Position numbers and translations under genes: made by a program. Below the pieces are notes generated by a model, which saw nothing but the letters and a program-made list of their open reading frames with translations, ran no database searches and was not told where the DNA came from. Shown here one piece after another: positions 13,070 to 23,796 of a DNA stretch of 64,000 nucleotides. The stretch covers positions 17,020,975-17,084,974 of the forward strand of contig OZ018409.1 of the NCBI GenBank assembly GCA_963969595.1, in the 5' to 3' direction. How positions within the stretch are numbered: position 1 is the first letter of the stretch; the number at the start of each line of letters is the position of its first letter. The DNA comes from Neckera pumila. Taxonomy: Eukaryota; Streptophyta; Bryopsida; Hypnales; Neckeraceae.

Positions 13070-14576
13070 CCCCTAAAGGCATTAGAAGAGATTTGTCACG
13101 TTATTTGATGGCAGATGGCTAGTAGGCTCTATGGAGCTTTACAGGGGTTGATTGTAGACATGGTGTAGCCAAAATAGCCATGTATTGGCCATTGGAGGAC
13201 TAAACTAGTGTTCTAAGACTATTTGAGGTAGGAATGGAGCTATTTTGGGGCACTTTTGGGGTGGTTGTAACCCTTGGCGGCCCCTTTGCTCATTCATTCT
13301 CTTCAAGTCTTGTTGTGTGAAGGTTTCATGGAGTGTTAGGAGATGGTATACCTTGAGGGTTGTTTGTGAATGATGGCAATGTTGCCAATTTACCTAATCT
13401 AAGGTTTTTCCTTGTGTACTTCAAGTTGTGTGCAAGACTAGTCCAAACGAGACAAAGTAGAAGCTTTGGGGAGTATTTGAGAAGCTTATTACTTGAAGAG
13501 AATGAGTGAGGTGCTAATGTTTGAGCACTAGAGTAGTTGAGGAGCTTCATTGTGTTGTTTGGGCGTTGTATACTTGTACGCATTGGTGGTGACGTGCGGG
13601 AGCGCTGGCAAATTCAAATCTTGGAGCTTTGGAGTTGAAGGTGCTGATTTGGAGTTGGAGGGGCGTGGAGGGCTTAGGAGTTTGCTAAGAAGGACTTGGA
13701 AGAAGCTTGTGAATGTAAGAAACCATGCCCAACTTGTTTCGTGCAATTCCAGTACAAAATGAAGAAGATATGAGAGTTTGAATGAGATAGTTGAAACCCT
13801 CATGTGTGCTAGACCAAACTAGCATTAGTGCTGATTTGGTGTTTTGGAGCCATTAAGGTGGTGGTTTAGTGATAGAAAGATCACAAATTGTCTTAGCTAT
13901 CCAAAAATTATAAAATTGCCAAAAAACGCCAAAAAATGAAGAAGTTATGGCATTTTGAAGTTTGGCATTGGGGTTTGTTTTTGGAGGTGTTTTGGTGGTA
14001 GTTGTTGATGTTTTGCAAGCGTTGATAGCTTGGCAAAACGAGAGAGACAAAGACTGGTTGATTTTAGAATTACCAATCATTTGTTGTAGTAATTTTCGAT
14101 TTATCCAATCAATTATTGATGTAACTTTTAGAAGTTACGAGGATACTTATTGAGGTAAATATTAAAAGTTACGAGGGTACTTACCGGGATGTTTTAAAAA
14201 ATTACGAGGATAATTATTGAGATAATTTTGGAAGTTATTAAGGTAGTTACTAACATAATTTTGAAAGTTACCAAGATAGTTACTGGAATAACTTTGAAGT
14301 TGTTTTTGAAAATTACCGCAATTTAAAAAAATAAAAAAATAAAAAATAAAAAACAAAAAATAAAAAATGCGATAATTCCCCGTTATATGAAGGGATGATT
14401 TTAGTTTGGGAGGTGTAGAAGATTTGACGAGCGAATTTTGTTTATGGTATAGACACGTTATTGTAACTACAGTATATTAGAGGAGGTTGATGTTTGCGGA
14501 GAAGCAAACGGAAACGAGCTAGCTCTGCCACTTACAAGGGTTGATCTACCCAACATCTGGGAGATCAGCGCCTTTG
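13070..14576. other. Left flank of the gypsy element; solo piggyBac end and short tandem repeat
   Basis: TTAA at 13066-13069 followed by CCCCTAAAGG is a lone piggyBac-type end, cut off directly by a CATTAG-family end (CATTAGAAGAGATTTG). At about 14120-14300 a motif close to AAGTTACGAGGATACTTATT recurs about five times with drift. The stretch may include the left LTR of the gypsy element, but I could not define LTR borders or a primer-binding site. Confidence 0.4.
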
Positions 14577-14581
14577 ATAGT

Positions 14582-15882
14582 ATGGAAGACCATGGCGGTG
14601 GATCTGTGGTTTGTGACCGCTACTCAGGGAGAGCTGAAGGCGTGGCCTTCAACGATTGGAAGACCAAATTTCGATCTTGGCAATGTACACAGAGACAACG
14701 GAATGCGCTCTTTAATAATTGGTGGGCTTTTGAGCAATTGCCCACCCATCTTGAGTTTGAGGCACTCCAAGCTTATGATTCTTGGTTTGAGGATCATACA
14801 TTTGAGCTCGAGGAGGTAGAAGACTATTGGATTCAAAGGGTGGAGTTAGTCACGGCATTGAAAGAAGGAGCTGCATTTCCAACAGCTTAGGCTTCAAGGA
14901 CTGGTGCCGGAGATGAGGAGAAGGGCGAGGAAGCTATTGAGACCCAGATGCAGCTCGAGTTGTAAGGCTGAAATCAACATCCACCACTGGTAGCATCAAT
15001 GGGGCTACATCCACATTTATCTCTCAATTATCTCGAGCATAAACTGAGGCAATAGCTACAATGGACCCTCCTCCTCAGTTTGATCCACTTCACTTGTTTT
15101 TCAAGCATTTGGAGACAGAGATTGGCGGCATTTGTTGAGATTGTATGCGTCACATCCAAGACTTCAAGAAAGAGGTTGGAGACACTCCTCGTATCATGTA
15201 TGCAAGGCTCTCCAAATTTGCCCGTAAAACTGGAGATGCATTCACAAAGCGACAGTTGGTAGAGCTTTACATGGGGAAGCAAGATAAAAAGATACGCGAC
15301 ATGGTACATCCTCACATGTTGCTAGCATATGGAGGCCGAGCTATTTTGGCTTAGACTTTTGCTATTGTGGAGCAATTGGATCAAGGACTATGTGTGGAAG
15401 AGGCTGGAAGATTGTCATCTATTATGACTTCAACAACAAGCCAATCCAAAGCCGTTGTCAGTGGCTCTATCAAGAGCCAAGGGAATCCTAAGGCCTCCAA
15501 GCAAATTGCAATGGCAATTAAAGCAGAAGTGGTAGCCAATCCTCGTATGCGGTGTTGGAATTGTGGATTACTAGGCCATGGGAAAAGAGATTGTCCTACA
15601 GATACATCATCTGAGGGCAAGAATAGTGGACAAACAGCTACTGACAAAGGGAATACATCCACAACAAACAAAGGGCAGCAAAAGAAGGCACAGAGTGGAG
15701 CTACACCTCCAAAGTGCACGTCTGCACCTTGTAGTCGAGTTGGTCATACAAAAGACAAGTGTTGTTTGAAGAATCCGCAGCTAGGCCTTAGTCATTTACT
15801 CCACAAGCTGCTCAAAGAGGTGGATCAAATTCTGGGGGCAGTAATCTTGAAGCACGTTTGGGAGAGTTGCAAAATACTCTAG
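14582..15882 (+). pseudogene. gag: gag region with zinc knuckles
   Basis: Frames at 14582-14890, 15145-15354 and 15367-15882 together look like a retrotransposon gag: a basic, Trp/Phe-rich N-terminal part and a helical capsid-like segment. A perfect CCHC knuckle CWNCGLLGHGKRDC follows at 15553-15594. A second, imperfect knuckle (Cys-x4-Cys-x4-His-x4-Cys) lies at about 15717-15770. The tract between the knuckles is Ser/Thr/Lys-rich. Gag would coat the RNA in virus-like particles. Several stops (for example at 14888 and 15352) break the frame. Confidence 0.7.
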
Positions 15883-16289
15883 CATTACTCGTTGCAGCGA
15901 CAACAAAGATTACACCAACCACTTCTAGCTCAAAGTCTGGTTCGGATGAATTTGAGTATGGTGCAGTTTCTGATGGAGACAATTTACCTATGGAGAAAGA
16001 CATAGTGAAGAACTGGGCCTTAAAACTGTTGGAGGTTCCATTGTTTTCGGGGGTCCAGTTGCAAGATGGCAACTTTGATGCAGCTGCTATATATCATATG
16101 GCAGGGAAGTTGATGCAAGGTACAATTCAAATGCTTGCCAATGTGGCCATGAGGGAGATGGAAGAGTCTTCTTTGGCTATTGGTAAAGAAGGTATAAGGA
16201 AAGAGGCTGCCAAAGTAGCAGCAGATGCCTTACAATGTTGGAAAGAGTGACCAAAGGAGCCTCCTTCACAAACAAAATTTGACAGCAGT

Positions 16290-17167
16290 TTGACTTCAAG
16301 TGGAGAAGCTGTTGACAGTAATATGGAAGTTGCTACAAGCTACTTGGCAACATTACTAGCTCGAGCTACTCGTGAGCGCTTGCAAGTCAAGCCTGGAGTA
16401 GTACGTTTGGCCAATATTGGTCATATTTTTTCCGTGGCTCGAGGTGATACATCTCAAGTGTTTCCACGAAAGTATTGCTTGACACTGGTACTCAACCAGT
16501 GATGCTAGGAAAAATTCTAGCTTAGAGCTTGGAACTTCATTCTAGTGACTTGGACCCATGTCCTTTCACTATAGCAACATCTCTTGGGGGCACGGAGCAG
16601 CCTACAGGATTGATAAAAAAACCTTTACGACTTCGATTTAAGGTAGGCACTAATGCGTACGCTCACATCTCTATAAGGTGTGTTGTAACAAATGCTACTA
16701 GTTATGACATTCTTTTGGGGCAACAAGCTTTGTATCCCATTGGTTTTGGTCATGACTCTTGGACCGAGGAGGCATGGTTTTGACTAGGATGGTTACAAGG
16801 AGATGGACGAAAAGAGGTGATTCCTATTATTTTTGGCGCATTTGCTGGCTTAGTTGAGGGCGCAGTGGCAACGTATGGATGCCTTGTGGATTGCTTTGCA
16901 ACTGGAGATTTGTTGCTTGAGGGAAACATATCTGCTACAAACTCCCCTCCAAAGTTTGACTTGCAAACACAAGGTGAAATCAAGCTGTTTGTAAGTCATC
17001 CTAAGGATCCCTTACCACCATGGATTTCACCAAAGGACTTGGTTGAGAAATGCAACAATTTGGTAGAGGGAGCAGAGCAGCATTTGTGGCAGCCACAATC
17101 TACATTGCCATCTTTACAACAACTTGTGAATCTTCTTGATAATCCAGAAGGTATAGTTCTTGTATAA
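16290..17167 (+). pseudogene. Retropepsin (aspartic protease) region
   Basis: An LLDTGTQPVML active-site-like motif (DTG codons 16481-16489) is visible in the frame next to the 16290-16502 frame, and the typical distal protease motif DILLGQQALYPIGF follows near 16710-16750. Together they show the polyprotein-cleaving protease of the element. At least one frameshift separates the halves. After it, 16817-17167 encodes a linker without a recognised domain that leads in frame, across one stop, into the methyltransferase. Confidence 0.65.
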
Positions 17168-18130
17168 CTATTTGCCGGTCTTGGTACTGGTATAGCTGTA
17201 GTTTTGGAGGCAGGATTGTTTATACGGAGTTATACATATGTGGACAACAACATTGTGGTGAAAAGAGTTGCAAAACACCATTTGGAGCAGCTAAGGATGC
17301 GATATCCAAAGCAACTACCGGTGAGCGCTATTCAAGGTTGTATGTCTCAAGTTCCATCAGACATTGCCTTCATTGGAGAGGAGGATCTCTTGTGATTGGG
17401 CAAAGTGGACCTTGTGTTGGCTGGATGGCCTTGCCAGGGGCATTCTCGGATTGGTTCACGCCAAGGACTCCAAGATCCACGCTCAAGTTTATTTTAGGAG
17501 CTCTTGCAATTGTTGCATTGGTGGCAAAGCAAACAAGCCACAAATGTGGCTTATATTCTTGAAAATGTGCCTCCACTAGAAGATATTGGGGCTCGAGTTC
17601 ATGAGGATGCAAAGATGATATGTCAGCATCTTGGAGAGCCTGTTACAACAGATGCTGCAGCTCTTGGTTCTTACGCCCATCGTTTACGATAAAAGTGGAC
17701 CAATCTGGCTCATATGCCAGGGATTTCAGCGACATTACATTGCATCAGTCGACCACAAGGCAGACACCTTGATGACATCTTAGAGGACGGGCGCTCTTCT
17801 CAAGCAGTGATGCAGAATGATCAACCACCATTAGCTGCAATCAATCATGTAGGCATGCCGTGATTGGCATTTCCTACATTGATGAGTTATCCACGGTCTT
17901 TTGCTTTTCGCAATGGTGGCCCAGATTTGGTGTTTGATAATGCCTCTATGAGATTGGAGGAACCATATGCTACAGAGAAGGAGCGTGCAATGGGATTTTC
18001 TACCAATACCACTTCTAGACCTGGTTTGATAGAGTCTCAACAACGAAATTGCCTTGGACAAGCCATGGACCTAACATCTATGGTTTGGTTTGTTGGCGTA
18101 TGCTTAAGAGCTCAACGGCACAAGAAGCTT
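17168..18130 (+). pseudogene. C5-cytosine DNA methyltransferase domain inside the retroelement
   Basis: A single reading frame, broken only by stops, carries the ordered C5-methyltransferase motifs. Motif I is LFAGLGTG at 17168-17191 (S-adenosylmethionine binding). Motif IV is GWPCQGHS, with the catalytic Cys codon at 17432-17434. Motif VI is ENVPP from 17561. A motif VIII-like HRLR precedes the stop at 17690. The C-terminal block (17864-18100) has RLEEPYATEKERAMGF and the motif X-like RNCLGQAMDL. The domain would methylate cytosines in DNA. It sits between protease and RT, in the same orientation and in frame with the upstream linker, so it belongs to the element and is not a captured neighbour. 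Stops at 17165, 17393, about 17492, 17690 and about 17861 inactivate this copy. Methyltransferase-carrying gypsy elements are known from charophytes. Confidence 0.85.
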
Positions 18131-18763
18131 GGCCTTGAAGGTTATGAGGGCAGATGCTTCAAGCCAGGGAGCAGAAAGCGTTGTGCCTCTAGTGGTGGAG
18201 AAGATGGCTACTCTAGATGCCAAGGCTTGGCATGATAGTCAGCAATCTTGGAGCCAAATACTTGAGAAAAGAAAGGCTCAATATGCTGTGGAGTGACTTG
18301 TAGTGGACGATTTGCGAGGACAACGTGTCTTGGCAGCATTGGCTCAAGACTTGAGTATGAAAAATGCCAAAGAGAAGTTTATGAGGGTATTTCATACCAA
18401 AGAGAACCCATATATCATCACATCGCATTGTAGATGGTATGGTTAATGATGCTAGTGAAGATGCTTTAGTTGGATTGAAAGAAGAAGATGCCTCTATTGC
18501 CTTAAACAAGGACAATGGTGCAAATTTTTCCAACTAGCAACTAAAGTTAGTGTAAGCACCACTTAAGCAGTTCCAAAAAGAAGAAGTAATCTTGCCAATT
18601 GACAAAGATTGGAAGATGGATATAGGCATGGGACTTAGTGGTGCAGAGGCACAGAAATTGTGAGTATTCATTTGCTTGTACAAGGCTTGCTTTGCTTTTA
18701 AACTCACTGACTTGGAGGGTTATAAAGGCAAGCCTGTGAGAATTCAACTAGAAGATGATCATC
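18131..18763 (+). pseudogene. Linker between methyltransferase and reverse transcriptase
   Basis: Broken coding sequence rich in Lys/Glu/Ala with no domain recognised until about 18690. There a conserved pre-RT segment begins and runs into the CACTA insertion at 18764. The same RT segment resumes directly after the insertion at 20054. Confidence 0.5.
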
Positions 18764-20053
18764 CACTATAAGAAATCAATGTTTTTTTTTATGTCAAAAA
18801 AAATGTGATATCGTGTCTAGGTTGACGCAAAAAAAATCTGCGTTGATGTCCCACAAAATTTGTCAAAAAGTACAAGCAAAAAACGTGCTGTATTAGGCCA
18901 AAAAAGCGCATATTTTGGGCTTGTTTTTTTTTTTATGTCCGATGAAACACACTATTGCAAGTGCCTTATGGGGTGCCATGTGGATGCCACATGACCTCCA
19001 CGTCACTTTGTCATCTACGGGCAGTGCCACGTCATGTTTTTTTCATCCAAAAATTCAGTGACGTGTCAATGACGTGGACCCTGGAAGAATCTGATGTGGC
19101 ATGCCTTGTCAGCATACTTTCATGCCATTTAAATTTTTTATTTTTTTTCTGAAGCATCAATTTAGATGTCTAAATAGACATTTTTTGAAACATCAATTGC
19201 TACGTACTATATCAAGATCAGTAGAAAATAATTATTTAAAAATAAATAAAGAACAAAAAAATGAACAATAACAATTGATGAATTCAACAAGAATTAAAAA
19301 ACTTACCATCTACCATCAAGAGGATTTTTCATGGCCAAATGAAAGAATTACTTTATTGTCAATTTGTAAGAATGGAGGGTTGAGAGGTCCTATTTATATC
19401 CATTGTCTGTCTATAGTGAGACAAAAGATATGGGATAATTATAATATGGAAACTTGACCATTGTAATTCTAGACGTTGTTTTAGACGTATAGGCGTTGTT
19501 GCAGACATCTGGATGTTCTTTCAGACATCTTCATGTTGTTGCAAACATCTAGACCATGTTATTTCAAACATTTTAATTTGAACACAATTCTTGCTTAAAA
19601 GATCCCATATGGATTGTTAATCTTCCTACCACCCACTTTGTATAAAGAGTTCTTTTTTCATTCATACTACACATCCATCCATTGTCCATTTTTTGCAAAA
19701 CATGCCACGTGGCTGCCCATTTCCTAAAATTTTCACATTTGGGCAGCATTATACCATAGAGCATAGTAATTTTTATTGATTTTATCATAATGAAAATGGT
19801 TTTGCTTGCTGACGTGGCAGTCTATGTTTTTTTGGACGTTCCCAAAAATGCGGTGATGTTTTTGTTGACATTCATTTTGACATGCTTGTCTCCGCTGACA
19901 TGAACCTGTCTGGTCCTCTTTTAGGTGCCCGTCTGCGTGGACATCACGCAAAATTTCCACTACTGCGACCCAAACTGCCAAACAACTCAACATCAGAAAA
20001 AACACGGCGCGATTTTTGCCAGACAACCCCCAAAACTTGTCTTTTTTATAGTG
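18764..20053. mobile_element. Non-autonomous CACTA (CMC/EnSpm) element in the RT
   Basis: Ends are CACTATAAGAAA on the left and TTTTTTATAGTG on the right, flanked by ATC at 18761-18763 and 20054-20056. CACTA ends with a 3-bp duplication are diagnostic. The 1,290-bp interior has no transposase. It holds poly-T/poly-A subterminal tracts and, at 19471-19556, a ~25-bp tandem motif containing CAGACATCT. Removing the element and one ATC leaves the RT codon frame uninterrupted, so the insertion post-dates a coding RT. Confidence 0.85.
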
Positions 20054-20988
20054 ATCCAGTATTTAGACGCCCGTATAGGCTCAGCCTTTCAGAAAGAAAC
20101 GGGGTCAAATTGAGGTGCAAAGAACTTTTGGATGCCAGATTGGTAGAACTCTCAGACGGAGATTATGCATGTGCTACGGTGATGCCAACAAAGAAAGATG
20201 TTCTTGGAAACTGGACGGAGAAAAGGATGTGTGGAGATTATTATCATGTTAACAAGAAAACAAAATCAGATCAATATCCCATGCCAACACCTGAGGAGTT
20301 ATTTGATGCAATTGGAAAAGCTAAAGTCTTTAGTACTTTGGACTTGAGGTTAGGATACCATCAATTGCCATTGAGACTAGAAGATAGGGTGAAGACGGCA
20401 TTTTGGGGAGTGGATGAAGATGGAAGAGATATACTTTTCTATTGGAAGTTCTTACCTTCTGGCTTGAAGAATGCTCCGGCAGAGTTCCAATGTGTTATGG
20501 ATCAAGTCTTGAAGGGGTTACCATTTGCTCGGTGTTATATAGATGATGTGATTATTTTTAGTGATACACCAGAAGAGCATGTACAACACTTGTAGCAAGT
20601 CTTTGAGAGGCTGTAAATTTGGGGTCTTCGCCTACATCATGGAAAATGAAAATTCTTTCATGATTAGCTGCCTTATTTGGGATACATGATTACACCAGGA
20701 GGCTTGGGAGTACAAGAGGTGAAGGTGGAAGCTTTGAAGAGGATTCCAATTCCAAAAGATGTGTCAAGATTGAGGGCCTTTCTAGGACTGGCAAACTATT
20801 ATCAACGGTTTGTTCAGGGGTTCAGTCTCTTGGCCAAACCTTTGACTCGGCTAACTCGAATTGATCAAGAATGGATTTGGAAGCCTGATCAAGAGAAAGC
20901 ATTTGAGGCTTTGAAAGGAGCACTTGGTTTAGCACCAATGTTGAGGAGGCCTGATGCTCGGCGCCCTTTCCAGCTCCATACAGATTAG
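20054..20988 (+). pseudogene. Reverse transcriptase of the gypsy element
   Basis: Starts with the RRPYRLS-type block that precedes gypsy RT. It continues through MCGDY, PMPTPEELFDAIG, FSTLDLRLGYHQL, LPFGL-equivalent LPSGLKNAPAEFQ and the catalytic YIDD (20536-20547). From 20677 the thumb and connection segment with LGLANYYQRFV is visible. This enzyme copies element RNA into DNA. Stops near 20593-20660 and at 20986 break the frame, but the motifs themselves are intact, which implies rather recent decay. Confidence 0.85.
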
Positions 20989-21330
20989 AGTATGTTGGGA
21001 ATTGGAGCCATATTGACTCAGAAAGATGATGATGGTAAAGAATATGTCATTATATATGCTTCACAAAGCAATAATGATGCTGAGACCAAATATTCATCTT
21101 ATGAGGGGGAGTGTTTAGCAGTAGTATGGGCGGTTGTACATTTTCATCTATACCTTCTTGGCCAGAGCTTCATGTTTGTGATTGATCATCAACCTCTTAA
21201 ATGGTTGATGGAGTCTGATAAACTCACGGGGAAGCTTGCCTAATGGGCCTTATTGTTACAAGAATACAATTTTGAAGTAGTCCATAAAGCGGGGTTGCGA
21301 AACTTGGATGCTAATGGTTTGAGCCGCAAT
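20989..21330 (+). pseudogene. RNase H domain of the gypsy element
   Basis: Follows RT directly: GIGAILTQKDDDGKEYVI, then KYSSYEGECLAVVWAV and VIDHQPLKWLM, as in Ty3/gypsy RNase H, which removes template RNA. One stop lies just before the domain and one at about 21241. Confidence 0.75.
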
Positions 21331-22430
21331 CCAAGTCCATTAGAGGAGGACTTGACTAGTGCCAGATGGCATGGCACATGTGATCAAGAGGCAGTGCCAA
21401 GGTGGCATGCTTCATCTTATTTGGCATGGATGGAGGGAAGATCCAACCAAGAACTAAGAGAGACTCGGTTGGATGTTGTTGATGAAGATTTGGATGAAGG
21501 AGGTCCTGAAGTTACCACTGATGTGTGGAAAGACCAAGGGGTTCTACATTGTCTTCAACATGGGGAGTTTCTACCGAATACCACATCTCAAGAAAGAGAC
21601 CGGATAGCCCATCAGTTGGCCAGGTTTCACTGGGAAGGTGGTCTTATATTTTGTAGATGGCCGGATGGAACAAGGAAGATTGTTCCTAGGCCTGACCAAC
21701 GTCTTCAATTGATACATCAGATTTACGAAGAGTTGGGTCATTTTGGAGTACGTCGTACATATTCCATGTTACGTGATTTAGATTGGTGGATGGGCATGCG
21801 ACAAGAAGTAGCTACCTATGTGGGGAGGTGTGAAGTCTGTGATTGGGTTAGATCAAGTTTCAACACTCTTACTCCCCAATTACAACCTTTACCAATTATG
21901 GGTTTGGGTTATAGGTGGAGTCATCACGAAGTGCTAAGTATATATTTGTGATGGTAGAGCACTTTAGCAAGTGGATTGAGTTGGTGGCACTACCACAAAA
22001 TTCCTCAAAGTTAACAGTGGCGGCATTCCTTGACCGAGTATTGGCTAGATTTGGAGCTCCAGCTGAGGTGTTGACAGACCAAGGAAGAGAGTTTCTTAGG
22101 GCATTTGAGGAGCTTTGCACTAAAGCTCTAATTGATCACCGTACAACTTCAAGGAACCACCCGGAGGCTGATGGTTTGCGCAAATACGGGTTGTTGGCAG
22201 GCAATCACAAAGATTGGGATTTGAAGTTGCCATGGATAGCGATGGGTTATCACTTCAGTCGACAGGCATTTCTTGCATCTTATAGCCCTTATCAACTGTT
22301 GTATGGACGAGAGCCAATATTACCATCGGCGGTGAGGGAGAAATTGGATCCGGTAGTAGACTTGGATGATCTAAGAATTTGGACAGAAGTACTACAAGAT
22401 CGAGCTGAGTTGTATTTTTTTAGTAATACA
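21331..22430 (+). pseudogene. Integrase of the gypsy element, truncated
   Basis: An HHCC zinc-binding N-domain is present (EELGHFGVRRT region, closing CEVC at 21829-21840). The catalytic core follows in a shifted frame from 21915: HFSKWIELVALP, LTDQGREF and HPEADG. The first acidic residue of the core is Glu in this copy instead of the usual Asp. The domain ends near 22430 in poly-T, before the C-terminal part and any LTR. One frameshift lies at about 21900. Confidence 0.8.
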
Positions 22431-22722
22431 AAAAATCTTTAGTGGTTGAAAATGAAAATCAAATTCCGTTTTTCACTCTTTTCACTAAAAATGGCATTTT
22501 CAGAACAATTCTACAACCATTAGCATAAATTCTAGTGTAAATTTGCAAGATTTTTATTGTTTTTTATTTTATTTTTTGCCTTAATTAAAATAAGGAAACA
22601 TTTATTTTGACCATTGGGATTTTTTTTCTTCCCCAAAAAGAGTTGTCTAAAAAAATTGAAATTTTGCTCATGCAATTGTTTTTGGGGCATTGTCTTAATG
22701 CAATTTTTTTTGTGTATGTTAA
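22431..22722. other. AT-rich spacer after the truncated integrase
   Basis: No coding sequence or terminal repeat recognised. The expected 3' LTR is absent. Confidence 0.45.
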
Positions 22723-22962
22723 TCCCTAAAGTTCCATGACTATGTTTACACTAAAATTCCAAAAATTGCCATTTTTAGTACAAGTACCAAATTTTTGAAC
22801 AAAAACTTTTTTTGACACATATAACCATAGGAATTTGTGATATGCTGACTTGTAAACATGTGGTAAAAATTTTAGAAATTTTCATAGTGTAGATTGCAAG
22901 ATATGAGCTTTCCAATTCACATAAATCCTTTTTTGGCCCTATAAAAAACAAGGCACCTGCCT

Positions 22963-23256
22963 ATTAGAGGAGATCTGTTCCTTTGAAAGACCGTTTTAGG
23001 GCTGTTTTTGATGATGGAAACAACACACTGCTGTCAGAAAAAAAAAGGTATTAAAAAAAAAGAAGTTATTAAAATGTTAAAAGAATACTTTAAGAAAGAA
23101 ATTCAACAACAATAACAAATCTAACATGGCAGTCGCTTGGCCATGTCCGCTTGGCTGTTTGGCAACATCCCAGCATTTTGCAACGTCCCAGCATTCCTGT
23201 AGAGTTTCCACAATTCGAGAACTCAAAGTCTCTTAGAGGCCCGAATCTCCTCTAAT
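22963..23256. mobile_element. CATTAG-family MITE copy 2, nested in F
   Basis: Begins TATTAGAGGAGAT and ends ATCTCCTCTAATG. Element E lacks this segment at the equivalent site (about 31585), where its sequence runs straight on, so this is an insertion into F. Confidence 0.55.
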
Positions 23257-23796
23257 GACTTTGCAAGCTCACTATTCTATAAAAAAATGTCCAAAATGGT
23301 GGTGCTTCTTTGGATTCTTTTTCCTAGACAAGTTGGATACGTGCTTAAAATTTTTTAGATCATTTAGAATTGTACACTACAACATATAGGAAAAAAACAG
23401 TAAGTAGAAAGAAGTAGATAATGATTCAAAACACTAAATTGTTAAAGATTTAATTATAGAAATGAAAAATGCCAATCCAATGTTTAGAATGTTGTAATAA
23501 ACAATCTACACTCTATGATTTAAATTTTCTTCAAAAAATATTGAAAATTGGTAAGATAAAGGACTTCAAAGTTTATTTTAGAGTCGAGGATCCATAATTG
23601 TCTGCAACAAAAAGTCTTCATAACTTCATAACTTTTGATTCATTGATCAAAATGTAATGACTCAAAGCTTTCCGCATATAAATAAATCTAGAAACCAATT
23701 TCAATTTTTTGTTTATGAAAAAAGTGATTTTTTTATTTGCCCAGATTGCCCATTTACAAAAAAAAGTAATATATTAGGCCATCCTTTTTCATTTAT

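Larger units (their letters stand above)
14577..22430 (+). mobile_element. Degenerate Ty3/gypsy retroelement carrying a DNA methyltransferase
   Basis: Read left to right on the plus strand this gives gag, CCHC knuckle, retropepsin, C5-cytosine DNA methyltransferase, reverse transcriptase, RNase H and integrase. RT before integrase is the Ty3/gypsy order. Stops and frameshifts break it throughout. A CACTA element occupies 18764-20053. The integrase stops abruptly at about 22430 with no recognisable 3' LTR, so the copy is truncated as well as decayed. It is an inactive relic, but the domain set is clear. Confidence 0.85.

Noticed and set aside
15381..15719. 112-residue minus-strand frame
   Set aside because: Antisense of the gag zinc-knuckle region.
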